From contig CP053446.1 in assembly GCA_013285405.1 (NCBI GenBank), forward strand, positions 1-64,000: DNA of 64,000 bases. The letters are read 5' to 3'. Below the pieces are notes generated by a model. It ran no database searches and was not told the origin of the DNA. It saw only the letters and a program-made list of their open reading frames with translations. Positions 1-10,067 of the stretch are shown piece after piece; the stretch's first letter is position 1; each line of letters begins with the position of its first letter. The position numbers were made by a program, and so were the translations under genes. This DNA is from Ignavibacteriota bacterium. GTDB lineage: Bacteria; Bacteroidota; Ignavibacteria; Ignavibacteriales; Ignavibacteriaceae.

Positions 1-64
1 GCACCGTAACACGTTCGCAACGCGAATCGCCGTCGCTTTGTACCGCGGGAGCGTAATAACACGA

Positions 65-700
65 TCAAATCTTCGGGCCATAGCGTTTCATGATAGAAAG
101 GACTTCCTCGTCTTCCGTTTGATCAAAGACGTCGTACTCGCCCTCCGACCGCGAAATACAATCGCGGCGCGGTAAGCGCGATCACTTCGTCCGCTTCTTT
201 TTCAATGCTTCGATTGAATCAAGCGCGCCATGCGGTACCGCGACGACGATGTTGCTCGCATGCTGATGTTTCGCCGCGGCGATGGCGGCACGCATCGTGT
301 AGCCCGTCGCTAGTCCGTCATCCACGATGAGCGCGGTTGCCGCGCAGGTCCGGCAGGGGCCGGCCGCTTCGATATGTCTCGGCGCGTCGCTTTGCCTCCG
401 CTTTCTCCTTCTCAACGATACGCGATACGCGTTGCGCGTCATGCGATTTACGCTCCGCCTCGTTCCAGACGATCTCTCCTGTCTCGGCCATCGCGCCGAG
501 TGCGTATTCCTCATTTTCGCGCGCGCCGATCTTGCGCGTGACGATCAAATCGACCGGATATCGAGCGCTTGCGAAATCTCCGCGCCGACCACCGCACCGC
601 CTCGCGGCAACGCGAAGAGCATCACGTCCTTGCGGCCTTTGAAAGACGCCAGACGTTCCGCCAGTTTACGTCCTGCATCGCGTCGATCCACGAATTTCAT
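65..700 (-). CDS. Phosphoribosyltransferase-domain protein, frameshifted
   Basis: Predicted phosphoribosyltransferase of the COG1926 type, a cytoplasmic PRPP-binding fold of uncertain substrate. The N-terminus begins MKFVDRRDAG and carries LPRGGAVVGAEI. The PRPP-binding signature ALIVDDGLATGYT is near the middle, and the C-terminus after about position 190 reads YDVFDQTEDEEV in a third frame, ending at a TGA at 65-67. At least three indels (near 545, 345 and 150-190) break the frame, but the assembled protein has the family's order of motifs. The start codon overlaps the murI stop as ATGA, so the two are translationally coupled. It is the last gene of the operon that starts with phosphomannomutase. 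The indels are probably sequencing errors, because homology continues across each one. Confidence 0.75.
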
Positions 701-1388
701 GAAGGAAGTATATACTCCGGATGGCGTTCGAGGTACCGCGCAAGCGATTCCGCCACGATCGATCCTTGGTCGATCACAGGTACCGGTCGTAACAGGCTGC
801 GTTCGATCTCCTTCTTTAGATACGGGAAATGCGTGCAACCAAGCAGGACGGCGTCCAGGTCCGGCGCCTCCCGTTCGAATGCGGCGATCTCGTTGCGCAC
901 ATCCTCGACGGCCTCCGCGCTCGATCAATCCTTGTTCGACGAACCCTACCCAGTTGGGGCACGCGTGGCTCGTCACCTTCACGTCGGGATTCAGTTTTGC
1001 GAACTCGGCTTCATAGGCGCCGCTTCGTTTGGTCGCGGTCGTGGAAAGGACGCCGATCGACCGGTACCCGCGCGAGGAGCTCCTCGACCGTCGGTCGGAT
1101 GATGCCGAGCACGTTACGTCCGGGATACGCGAACAGCCGCCGTTGCTGGATCTCGCGCAACGCGTTGGCGCTTGCGGTATTGCACGCGATGATCACAAGC
1201 CGACACCTCTGCTCGAACAGCGCTTTGCACCCGGCCCACGTTAGCTCGAGGAGTTCCTCGCGTGAGCGACCGCCGTACGGCGCATGCGCACGGTCATCGA
1301 CGTATCGCGTCTCCAGGTCGGGTAACCGCCGGTGGACCGCCTCAAGAATTGTCAGTCCGCCGATGCCGGAGTCGAAGAAGCCAATCAT
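697..1388 (-). CDS. murI: Glutamate racemase, frameshifted
   Basis: Glutamate racemase supplies D-glutamate for peptidoglycan. The start MIGFFDSGIGGL carries the substrate-binding DSGIGGL motif, ACNTAS holds the first catalytic cysteine, and LLGCTHFPYL holds the second, so both catalytic thiols are present. The central piece (VTSHACPNWVGFVEQGL) lies in another frame. I infer indels near 1040 and near 905. The reconstructed length of about 235 residues is slightly short for the family. The ATG at 1386-1388 is the natural start because the conserved FFDSGIGGL begins at residue 3. The gene follows phosphomannomutase, with a palindromic repeat lying between them, and overlaps the next gene by 4 bases. 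Confidence 0.85.
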
Positions 1389-1393
1389 AAAAT

Positions 1394-1489
1394 TGTCATC
1401 CCGAGCGTCGGTGCCTGCCGGCAGGCAGGAAGCCGACGGATCCCTTCGAAGAGATTTCTCGGCTTCGCTACGCTTCGCTCGAAATGACA
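1394..1489. repeat. REP-like palindromic element between murI and phosphomannomutase
   Basis: Terminal inverted repeat TGTCATCCCGAGCG against CGCTCGAAATGACA, with an inner perfect palindrome tgcctgccggcaggca at 1412-1427. The element overlaps the 3' end of the phosphomannomutase gene and supplies its last residues and stop codon. A related sequence occurs at about 15,018-15,087, at the radA/recG convergence. Confidence 0.75.
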
Positions 1490-2829
1490 TGAGATAGCTC
1501 TTCGACGTTTTGTCGCATGGTCGCTTCGTCCTTCGCTTCCAAGTTCAGGCGCAGCAACGGTTCCGTGTTGGATGCGCGAAGGTTGAACCACCAATCGTCG
1601 AATTCCATGCGGATGCCATCCAAATCAGAATAGCTGGAAGCTCGTAGCTTGTAGCCGGTTGCGATCTGATCGATCTTTGCCTTTGGATCGGCTACGGTGA
1701 AATTGATCTCGCCCGAGTGCGCATAGCGTCGTAGCGGCTTCCAAATCTGCGAAAGCGGTTTCTCTTCGCGCTGCAACATCCGGATGAGCAGAAGCATCGC
1801 CAAATCGCCCGATTCGCAGCCCCTTCAGCTCTTCGAAATAAAAGTGCATGGAAAGTTCGCCGGCGAACACGGCGCCCTCCTCGCGCATCTGCCGCTTGAT
1901 GTTTGCGTGCCCTACCTTGCACATCTTTGCGGTACCTCCGGCCTCCTCGATCGCTTCCCGAACGCTCCAGGAAGAACGTACGTCGTACAACACGAGTCCG
2001 CCGGGCTTATCTTTTAATATTTCCCGTGCGAAGAGTGCCGTGAGGATGTCGCCGGGGATCGGTTCTCCGTTCTCGTCCACGAATCCGACACGGTCGCCGT
2101 CGCCGTCGAATGCCGCGCCAAACCGCGCGCCGCTTTTCCTCACATCGGCGATGAGATCCTGCAAGGTTTCGTTCTTGAGCGGATTCGCTTCGTGGTTCGG
2201 AAAATTCCCGTCGAGTTGCCAGTACAACTCGCGAACATCCGCGCCCCGAAGTTTACGCGTAAGTTTCGGCAACACGTATCCGTCCATACCGTTGCCGGCG
2301 TCCACGGAGATGCGCCAGCCCTCGAACTCATCCTCCAGGCCGGAGAGCTTCCACATCGCGTCAACGTATCGATCGAGCAGTCCGGGATCCTCCTCGACGC
2401 CTCCGCGCGTCGCGGCGTCCGGCATCGGCGCATCGCTCGTCGCGAGGTCGCGGATCTCTTCCATTCCCGATCCCATCCCGACCGGCAGGTTGTTGCCGAA
2501 CGTGATCTTGAATCCGTTGTCCTGCGCGGGGTTGTGCGAGGCGGTTATGACCCCGAGGTCATATCCCCGTTCGCTTCCGCGATCGAGTAATTGAACATCG
2601 GCGTCGAGCACAGTCCGATGCGGACGACATCGGCGCCTTGCGAGCGCAGTCCGTCCACGAGCGCGTCTTCGAGCTCGGGCGATGTCCTGCGCATGTCATG
2701 TCCAACCACGACGCGACGCGACGCGAATCGCGAAGCAATCGCCTTACCGATACGGTGCGCGTCGGCGGCGTCAAGCTCTTCCGGGGACCGGCCGCGAATG
2801 TCGTAAGCCTTAAAGATGCTGGGGTGCAT
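1468..2829 (-). CDS. Phosphomannomutase/phosphoglucomutase, frameshifted
   Basis: Alpha-D-phosphohexomutase that interconverts hexose 1- and 6-phosphates for envelope sugar synthesis. It starts MHPSIFKAYDIRGRSPEEL; the YDIRG motif is diagnostic of domain 1. The phosphoserine loop is VITASHNP, the metal-binding loop is AFDGDGDRVGF, the sugar-binding loop is FAGELSMHF (usually GEXSGH), and the phosphate-binding loop is RASNTEPLLR. So all four active-site loops are present. Two indels, near 2550 and near 1800, split it into three frames. The reconstructed 454 residues match the family. The last residues (SHVISSEA) and the TAG stop at 1468-1470 come from the REP-like element. It is the first gene of the operon, with a -35/-10 promoter at 2848-2876. 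The exact symbol (manB or algC) cannot be chosen from sequence alone. Confidence 0.88.
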
Positions 2830-2847
2830 AGAGAAGCTAGAATCTAG

Positions 2848-2876
2848 AAGATAGAAGCTCGGGAGAGGCTGGTCAA
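2848..2876 (-). promoter_or_regulatory. Sigma70-type promoter for the phosphomannomutase operon
   Basis: On the minus strand TTGACC (2871-2876) and TATCTT (2848-2853) are separated by exactly 17 bases. The start codon follows 18 bases after the -10. The -10 lies within the left arm of the inverted repeat at 2840-2976. Confidence 0.6.
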
Positions 2877-2885
2877 TGGATATAG

Positions 2886-2914
2886 TTGCAGGTTCCCCGG
2901 CGTTGGCATACAGT
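2886..2914 (+). promoter_or_regulatory. Sigma70-type promoter upstream of lemA
   Basis: TTGCAG (2886-2891) and TACAGT (2909-2914) lie 17 bases apart on the plus strand, about 75 bases before lemA. It is divergent from the phosphomannomutase promoter and probably drives lemA-htpX-clpC. Confidence 0.5.
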
Positions 2915-2989
2915 AGTTATCGTGACCTTTTCCCTCTTACGTAAGCCTTTTATTCTAGATGCTAACTTCTAGATTCTCCAACCGCATAT

Positions 2990-3539
2990 ATGCAAATCGC
3001 TTTGGATTCTTCTCGCCGTCATCGTGGTGGTCGCCGCGTGGCTGATTTTCACCTATAACGGCCTGATCACGCTGAAAACCGTGTGGATGAAGCTTGGTCT
3101 GACATCGACGTGCAATTGAAGCGCCGATACGACCTCATTCCGAACCTCGTCGCGACCGTGAAAGGATATGCGACGCACGAAGCCGGCACACTCGAAAAGG
3201 TGACGCAGGCCCGCACGGCGGCCATGGCCGCGCAGGGTCCGCATGACAAAGCCGTCGCCGAGAACATGCTCGAGTACGCTCAAGTCGATCTTTGCCCTCG
3301 CGGAAGCCTACCCGGATCTCAAGGCGAACCAGAACTTCCTGAAATTGCAGGACGAGCTGTCCGACACGGAAAACAAGGCAAGCCTCGCGCCGCTTCTACA
3401 ACGGCAACGTCCGCGACTTCAATATCAAGATTCAGATCTTCCCGAACAACCTGATCGCGAACATGCTCGGTTTCGTGAAGGCGAATTCTTCGAGGTCGAG
3501 GCGAAGGAAGAGCGTGAAGCACCGCAGGTCCAGTTCTAA
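2990..3539 (+). CDS. lemA: LemA family membrane-anchored protein, frameshifted
   Basis: LemA proteins have one N-terminal transmembrane helix and a helical domain, and are very often encoded beside the protease HtpX, as here. An N-terminal hydrophobic helix ([16 protein letters not shown]) is followed by the family signature [20 protein letters not shown], then [15 protein letters not shown], and the tail [17 protein letters not shown]. Indels are visible at about 3079 (an A-run after LITLK is one base short), 3282 and 3385. The reconstructed 183 residues match the usual length. The ATG at 2990 is the nearest start but needs one more indel to enter the transmembrane frame. Its biochemical role is not established. 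Confidence 0.88.
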
Positions 3540-3540
3540 G

Positions 3541-3612
3541 GATTAGGCTTAAAGAATTAGGGATGAGGGGAATTTCAAACCCCTAATCCCTTATCCCTTA
3601 TCCCTATATCCC
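3541..3612. repeat. Intergenic palindrome with tandem ccctta words
   Basis: An attagggatgagggg arm faces cccctaatcccttatccc, with extra ccctta units after it. It fills the gap between lemA and htpX. It may form a hairpin in the mRNA, but no T-run follows, so it is probably not a terminator. Confidence 0.5.
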
Positions 3613-3617
3613 TGACC

Positions 3618-4498
3618 ATGTATTCCCAGATCGATTCCAACAAGCGGAAGACTTGGCTTCTGATCGCCTTGTTCGTCGGCGTGCTCGCGGCGGTCGGATA
3701 CGTCTATGGTCAGATCAGCGGGGCGGGCGAAGCCGGACTCGTGTTTGCGCTCGTCTTGTCGGTCGGCATGACGCTTTTCTCGTGGTTTTACGGCGACAAA
3801 GTCGTGCTGTTCACGACCGGCGCGCGCGAGATCAAGTCGCGTGACGAGTTCCCCTATCTGTGGAACATCGTCGAAAATCTGGCAATCACGTCCGGATTGC
3901 CAATGCCGCGGCTATACGTGATCGATGATCCCGCGCCGAACGCCTTCGCGACGGGCAGGAGCCCACAAAAGGCTTCGGTGGCATTCACGTCCGGGCTGAT
4001 CGAGATGCTCGAAAACGAGGAGCTGGAAGGCGTGGCGGCGCACGAGCTCTCCCATGTGAAAATCTCGACAGCCGATATATGCTTTTGGTCGCCGTGCTTG
4101 TCGGAACGCTCACGCTGATGGGCGATATCTTCTTTCGATTCGGCTTCGGTTTCCGACGCGGTCGCCGCGATGCGCACCCCGCGCTCATCATCGTGGGACT
4201 TGTCTTCCTTATCGTTTCGCCGATCATCGGGGAGTTGATCGCTTGCGGTGAGCCGCAGTCGCGAGTTTCTTGCCGACGCGTCCGGATCGCTCATGACGCG
4301 TTATCCCGAAGGACTGGCCCGCGCACTCGAAAAATCTCGGCGCATGGCGGCCGCATGCGCACCGCATCGAACGCGACGGCACACCTCTTCATCGCCAACC
4401 CGTTCGGCCCGGGCAAGAGCTGGAGCCGTTTCTTTTCCACCCATCCGCCCGTCGAGGAGCGCGTCAAGCGTCTCCGCGGCATGCTTGATGCGCTATGA
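3618..4498 (+). CDS. htpX: HtpX-like membrane zinc metalloprotease, frameshifted
   Basis: Membrane M48 protease that degrades misfolded membrane proteins. Two N-terminal transmembrane helices (WLLIALFVGVLAAVGYVYG and the segment around AGLVFALVLSVGMTLFSW) precede the zinc site AAHELSHVK (HExxH). After a frameshift near 4065 come two more hydrophobic segments, then SREFLADA with the third zinc-ligand glutamate, then FSTHPPVEERVKRL, the conserved C-terminal motif. Indels are at about 4065, 4240 and 4340. The reconstructed 293 residues are family-typical. All catalytic residues are readable, so I infer that the intact cell has an active enzyme. Confidence 0.9.
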
Positions 4499-4500
4499 CA

Positions 4501-4614
4501 TCGCAAAACGTAAAATGTAAAACGTAACTTTAACCTATAACCATTAATCGTTAACCTCTACACAATCCGGGAATCGATTCGTAATGGTTAAAGGTTAATG
4601 GTTATAGGTTAGTA
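4501..4614. repeat. AT-rich inverted repeat between htpX and clpC
   Basis: taacctataaccattaa at 4531-4547 is matched exactly by its reverse complement at 4595-4611. It is preceded by cgcaaaacgtaaaatg-type words at 4502-4526. Both word families recur elsewhere: 7134-7200 for the first, 12,029-12,060 and 13,977-14,006 for the second. Confidence 0.7.
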
Positions 4615-4623
4615 TCACCCCCC

Positions 4624-7126
4624 ATGATTCTCCCGACCTTCTCGACCGGTTCACGGTCCATCTCAAGGGTGCGCTGCAAAACGCGCTGGCGTTTGCGGTC
4701 GGGAGCGGTCGTGATCGCATGGAGCCCGGCGATTTGATCGTCGGACTGCTCTCCGGCCGCGGCTCGATCGCCTCGGAGGTCTTCCTAAAGGCGAATGTAC
4801 GCGAAGAAGAGGCGAAGCGCCGGTTTCGCGGATTTCCGACGCCGCACGACCCGGGCGCGCCCATCGCGCCGGATTTGTCGCCCGCCGTGAAGCGTATCCT
4901 CGAAAAGGCCGTGTTGCTCGCGCATGTGCACGAGCAAAAGTACGTCGGGACGGAGCATTTGTTGTACGCGATCCTCGAATCCGATGTGCCGGACGCACGC
5001 GTTCCCTCACCGAATCCGGGATGCAGCTCGACTTCGCGAAGGATCAGCTGCTCGGCGTGCTGCGCTCGACGAGCCGGTTTCCGGAACTCGGCGACGCGGC
5101 GGCGGATCCGCCCTCCCCGGCCGAGGAAGGCGCCGCTCCCACGTCGCCGCTCGGCCAGCCCTCGCTTCAGATGCCGGACCTGCGCGGTCGAACGTCACGC
5201 GAAAAAGCCGCGCGCGCTCGAGATCTTCGCGCGGGAGCTGACGTCTCCCACGATCGTCGCGGCGCTTGATCCCGTCATCGGCCGCGAGGCGGAAACGGAC
5301 CGCTTGATCGAAGTGCTGTGTCGGCGTACCAAGAACAACCCGATCCTGCTTGGCGAGCCGGGCACCGGCAAAACGGCGGTCGTGGAGGGGCTCGCACAAC
5401 GCCTCGCGTCCGGCGACGTCCCGGACGCGCTGCACGGGAAGCGTCTCTTTGCCGTGGATCTCGCGCTCATGGTCGCGGGGACGATGTACCGCGGCGAGTT
5501 TGAGGCGCGTATCAAGCAACTTGTCGAGGAAGCGAAAGAAGATCCGAACGTGATTTTATTTATCGACGAAATCCACAACCTCGTCGGCGCGGATCCTCGT
5601 CCGGCTCGCTCGACGCCGCGAACATCCTGAAGCCCGCGCTCGCACGAGGCGAGATCCGCTGCATCGGCGCGACGACATGGAACGAATTCAAGAAACACAT
5701 CGAACCGGATGCCGCGCTCGAGCGCCGGTACCAGCCCGTCGAGATCCTTGAACCGGAACCGGAGCTCGTCCTACGCATGTTGCTGGGCGTGAAGGCAAAG
5801 TACGAGGACCATCACGCGGTAGCCTATGAGGACGCCGCGATCGAGTCCGCCGTGCGGCTTGCACAGCGCTATCTCACCGATCGTTTTTCCCGGACAAGGC
5901 CATCGATGTGCTCGACGAGGCCGCGGCGTCGGTCAACGCGCGGCGCGTCTCCGGCGAGGACATGGAACGCATCCGCGCGCTTGACGTCGTGCTCGACGCG
6001 ATCCGCGAGGAAAAAGAACGCGCGATGCAGGAACAGCAGCTCGATCGCGCGTCCAAGGCGCAGGCGGATCTTGACCGGCTCGGCAAGGAGCGCGAGTCGC
6101 TTGTCGAGGCGCTCAAGAAAAAGAAAGAAGCCAAGCGTCTCGCCGTGACGGTCGAGGACGTTGCGCGGACGGTGTCGCGCCTTTCGCGCGTCTCGCTTTC
6201 GGATATCCTGCGTTCCGAGCGCGAACAACTCGTCTCGATGGAGGAACGTCTCGCCGCGTCCGTGCTCGGACAGGCGGAAGCGGTGCGGGCCGTGTCGGAA
6301 ACCGTGAAGCGCTCGCGGCTCGGGCTCTCCGATCCCGTCCGTCCGCGCGCGAGTTTCCTGTTCGTAGGCCCGTCCGGCACGGGCAAGACGGAGCTCGCGA
6401 AAGCGCTCGCGAAGGAACTCTTCGGCCGCGAGGAGGCGCTCGTGAAGCTCGACATGTCGGAATTCGCCGAAGGATATTCCGTGTCAAAACTGCTCGGCTC
6501 CCCCGCCGGATACGTCGGCTATCGCGAGGGAAATCGTCTCGCGGACACAATCCGCAAGCACCCACATTCGGTGCTGCTCTTCGACGAATTCGAGAAAGCG
6601 CATCATGACGTGCAGCATCTCCTCTTGCAGGCGCTGGAAGACGGCAAGATGAGCGACGCGAACGGCCGCCATATCCCCTTCCGCCACGCCTACATCGTTC
6701 TTACGTCAAACGTCGGTGCGGAATATCTCACGCGAGCCGCGCTTGGCTTTGGCCATGCGTCCGACGGCTTCGAATCCCTCGTGAAGGAACAACTGAAAGA
6801 ACGGTTCCGTCCGGAGTTGCTGAACCGTATCGATCGCGTCGTGGTGTTCCGCCCGCTTGAGCATGGATCGATGCGAGAAATCGTTCGTCGCGAACTTGAT
6901 GAAACGCTGAAGCGGCTCGCCGAAGCGCAGGAAGTCGCGCTTTCCGCCGGTGATGATGTTTTGGATTGGCTACTCGCGCGAGCGTCAGGCCGAAGAAGGC
7001 GCGCGCGCCGCCCGACATCTCGTGGAACGTGAGATCGTGACGCTGCTCGGCGCGTTCCTGCTCGAGCATCCGAAGCGTAAAAAAGGGAAACTGACGGTGA
7101 GTAGGGATAAAATCAAGATCACGTAG
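4624..7126 (+). CDS. ClpC/ClpB-type AAA+ chaperone ATPase, frameshifted
   Basis: Two-ATPase Clp unfoldase. The N-terminal Clp repeat domain ([30 protein letters not shown]) is followed by a Pro/Ala-rich linker. The first AAA module has Walker [14 protein letters not shown] and Walker [16 protein letters not shown] charged coiled-coil middle segment follows ([17 protein letters not shown]). The second AAA module has Walker [25 protein letters not shown] and the arginine-finger region [14 protein letters not shown]. Indels lie near 5005, 5210, 5600, 5885 and 6985. The reconstructed 834 residues match ClpC. The ATG at 4624 needs one early indel to join the Clp_N frame. I could not see a clear ClpP-binding IGF/L loop, so ClpB remains possible. 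Confidence 0.85.
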
Positions 7127-7133
7127 CGCAAAG

Positions 7134-7200
7134 TTTAACCTATAACCATTAACCTTTAACAGGTGTTCTAAAGGTTAGAGGTTAAAGGTTGGAGGTTAAC
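7134..7200. repeat. AT-rich repeat between clpC and the next gene
   Basis: taacctataaccattaacctttaac faces aggttagaggttaaaggtt. The first word is the same 17-base sequence found at 4531-4547, which makes this a dispersed family. Confidence 0.65.
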
Positions 7201-7210
7201 TCCTGAAACC

Positions 7211-7219
7211 TGGTAAACT
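7211..7219 (+). promoter_or_regulatory. Extended -10 promoter giving a leaderless start at 7226
   Basis: TGgTAAACT at 7211-7219 fits an extended -10 element. Only six bases (gcccgc) separate it from the ATG, so transcription would begin at or next to the start codon. There is no Shine-Dalgarno sequence. Confidence 0.45.
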
Positions 7220-7225
7220 GCCCGC

Positions 7226-10017
7226 ATGGCCGATGAGCCACAGGCCGTTTCAGGCTCGGAGGAAGAGCCGAAAGAAGCGGACAAGCGTCCGAAGGTGCCG
7301 AAGCCGAAATTCGGCCGGATTTTGAGTATCGGAGGCCAGTTTTGGACGGTACAAGAGGCGGAGAACGGAACCGTGACGGTTTCGAGAAAAGTGGGAGATA
7401 CGTTCGAGTCGCGACAACTCTCCTCCGAGGAGTACGAACGCGCCGCCGCCGTTCCCCTGCCGGCCAATCTTGCGAAGCAAAAGCCGCCGAAAGGGATCGC
7501 CGTCGGGTCGTATTACGGCGGCGGAGTACAAGGCGCGATCACGGGGCGCGTGCTTGCGTATGACGCCGTGACCGGCGACGCGCAAATCGACAGTCCCGAG
7601 CGCGGCGTGACGACGGCGTCGGTCGGGTCGGGCGCCACACTGCCGAAACCCGGTGCGGCGCCGGCCCGGCCCGGGCGCAAGCCGCAAGGGAGCTTGGTCG
7701 ACCGATGGGTACGGCGGCAGCTGTCGGACGTGTCATACGGCGCCATCCCCGCCGAGCGTGAAGCGCCTAAGGCCGCTTCCGGCGGACTCAAGGAAAAAAG
7801 GAACGGGTCAAAAGAAGAAGGGGGAAGAGACGGAGGAGGAGGCGGCGCCGTCGAACATCACGGTCAAAGTGGAGAAGCATGATACCGAAAAGGATGAGTA
7901 TCTGATCACGCTTCGTGATCCGGAAACCGGCGAGATCGAGCGTCGTTGGGTGGACGGCGCATTCGCGCGCGCGAATTTGCGGCGCATCGTGAGCGTGCCC
8001 GCGGGTGAAGCGCGCGAGGCCCGTGAAACCATGCTGGAACCGCGCGAGTTGCGGGATATTTCGGAGCACATGAACCCGCGGCGAGTGACGAAGGCGGATC
8101 TGGAGTCGGTGAAGAAAGAGGCCGCAGGCCGCGTCGAACGGGAACGTCCCGCGGAGGAGGAAGAAGAAGTGGCGGGAACGATTCAAGAAGCTGAAGCACC
8201 GAAAGCGGCGCCGACGAAACCCGCAGCGTCCGTTGCAGCCGTCGCGCCGACGGTCGCCGTGCCGCCGGCCGTCGTGGTTTCGCGCACGATGCCGGTTGGC
8301 AAAGCGACCGCCGCCGCGACCCCCGTTTCGCCCGCGCCGTCCATTCGTGAGACGCGGGCCGAGCTGAAGGCGCAAGTCGAGAGCGTGAAACCGACAGAAC
8401 CTGGTGCGTTCGAGATCCGCGCGGGCGTCGCGATTCCACCGCCACCGACTTCTCCCGCGGCCGCCGTCCTCGGCGTAACCGGGGCCGTGTTAGGTGCGCT
8501 CGGCGTCGAGGCGAAGGCGGACGCGCGACGTGCCGCCGACCAGCAGGCGCTGTACGCACACGCGACGCATGCGCTCGAAATCGTGCAAACGCGCGCGGCC
8601 GAGCGGCGCAAATCCGTACAAGACTTACAGACGCAAGCGGACGCGTTGCGACAGGAAATCGCGGGGTTGAACGCGCAAGCCGCCGCACCGTCGACCGGCG
8701 CATATCGCGCACCGGCGGATGTCGCGCCGCGCATCCAGGCCGCGTCGCAAGAACTCGGAGCCGTCCAAAACAAGCTCGCGATGGCGAGATACGGGCTGCA
8801 AACCGACGAGGCACAGGCGCAACAGCTCCGGATCGCCACGAACATGATGAAAAACCTGGCGCCGGAGATGTGGAAGGGCGCGTGCCGCAGGCGATCGTCG
8901 GTCTGGTGGCGCAAAGCATCCCGCCGGACGTGCCCGCGCCTTCACCCGCACGCGCGGCCGTACTCGTCGCGGCCGTACAACCGGGCGCGCCGCCCCCGCC
9001 CCTCGCGGAAGCGCCGCCCGTGCCGCGTGAGGCGCCCACTCCCCCGCTCGTTTGCCGCCGCTCCTCCGTCCCGAACCGAGCGACCGACCCCGCCGACCGG
9101 TGCGCTTTCGACGGTGGCCGAGGACACTCGTGCGAGATTATCACGCGGCGGAGTTCCTTTGCCGCAGGCCACGGCCGTCGCGCTTTCCGCCGGCCAGCAG
9201 GCGGACCGTGCCGCCGCGCTCGGATATCAGGAAGGCCTCGGCGCGCCGGACGCCCGCATGGCCGCGTTTGCGCAGGAAGGCGCCGGTGCGCGTCCCGTCA
9301 TCGAAACGATCCCCGCATCATATACCGAGCCCGGACGCGTCGAGGAAGCGGAAGATATCTATCAACCCGGCGGAGAGACCGCATCGGCGGAATTTGCGGA
9401 AGAACAACGGCGCTTGTTTGCGGCGCAGGAACAGTTTCTTCCCGGAACGACGGGCGGACCGCAGCCGACCGAGTTCGTACCGGAGACGGTCCGCGCCCAG
9501 CGCGTTCGACCCGAACCGGAAGGGCCGGATGAAGAGGCGCTGCGCGCCGCCGCGTACCAGGCTCAAATCGCGCAGGCTCGGGCGGCCGCGCTGCAAGCGT
9601 ATGACGTCGAGCGGGAGGAAGAGGAAGAAACCGGCCTCAAGCGGATCGAGAAACTCCGCGCGCAAGTCGAGTCCGTCAAGCGCAACTACAGCCGTTTATT
9701 CGATCTGTTTAATGGAGCGTTGGGAGCCGCGACGGCGCCAACCGTCATCGGTGCCATTCTTGAGGCGTTGGCGATTCTTGGGAACGCAAACGGCCGTATG
9801 ATCGTCGCGTTCATGACGTATCGAAAAAAGAACTCGATGATCCGTAAACTCGTGCCCCCCGGCGCAGATTCCCGTCGAGGTCGCATTCATCGCCGTTACG
9901 GATATTCTGGTCGTCAGCGTCGTGTTTTTCAGCACCTGCGTCCTGCTGGCGCCCTTCATTATTTTCTGGGTCCTGACAGCCACGGGCGTCAGCGCGATCC
10001 TGTGGGCGATCTTGTGA
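7226..10017 (+). CDS. Large Ala/Pro/Glu-rich protein with C-terminal membrane helices, frameshifted
   Basis: I do not recognise this protein. The start MADEPQAVSGSEEEP is acidic. A basic/acidic linker with runs of K and E lies at 7800-7830, followed by a domain containing RDPETGEIERRW. Long Ala/Pro-rich stretches flank a coiled coil (about 8520-8870). After further Pro-rich sequence come a second coiled coil and two or three hydrophobic segments at the C-terminus (APTVIGAILEALAILG; TDILVVSVVFFSTCVLLAPF). The motif AQVESVK occurs twice, at 8371 and 9660. Indels lie near 7790, 8870, 9050 and 9875, and the reconstructed length is about 930 residues. It leads a cluster with a beta-propeller protein, a DsbA-like protein and a VirB2-like protein. 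A scaffold role in that envelope system is inference only. It could also be two genes if the first break at about 7790-7880 is real. Confidence 0.6.
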
Positions 10018-10050
10018 GCGCGCCGTTCTGACCCGATCTCTTCGTGCGCG

Positions 10051-10059
10051 TGCTATACT
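10051..10059 (+). promoter_or_regulatory. Extended -10 promoter, near-leaderless start at 10068
   Basis: TGcTATACT at 10051-10059 lies eight bases before the ATG at 10068. It matches the extended -10 consensus closely and, as with the other promoters in this part, leaves no room for a ribosome binding site. Confidence 0.55.
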
Positions 10060-10067
10060 TGCCCCGT

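Larger units (their letters stand above)
2840..2976. repeat. Inverted repeat in divergent intergenic region
   Basis: gaatctagaag at 2840-2850 is matched exactly by its reverse complement at 2966-2976. Each arm sits in a longer AT-rich stretch of tagaa/ttcta words unlike the GC-rich surroundings. The arms bracket the two divergent promoters. Confidence 0.6.

Noticed and set aside
4624..7126. Programmed frameshifting in clpC and neighbouring genes
   Set aside because: The breaks occur at many unrelated sites, mostly short homopolymers, in nearly all genes of the first 27 kb, and lack slippery-site plus structure arrangements. Sequencing error is simpler.
7906..9144. Long open frames on the minus strand opposite the large Ala/Pro-rich gene
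   Set aside because: Products are Arg/Ser/Ala-rich shadows. The plus-strand reading has coherent acidic, coiled-coil and membrane segments.
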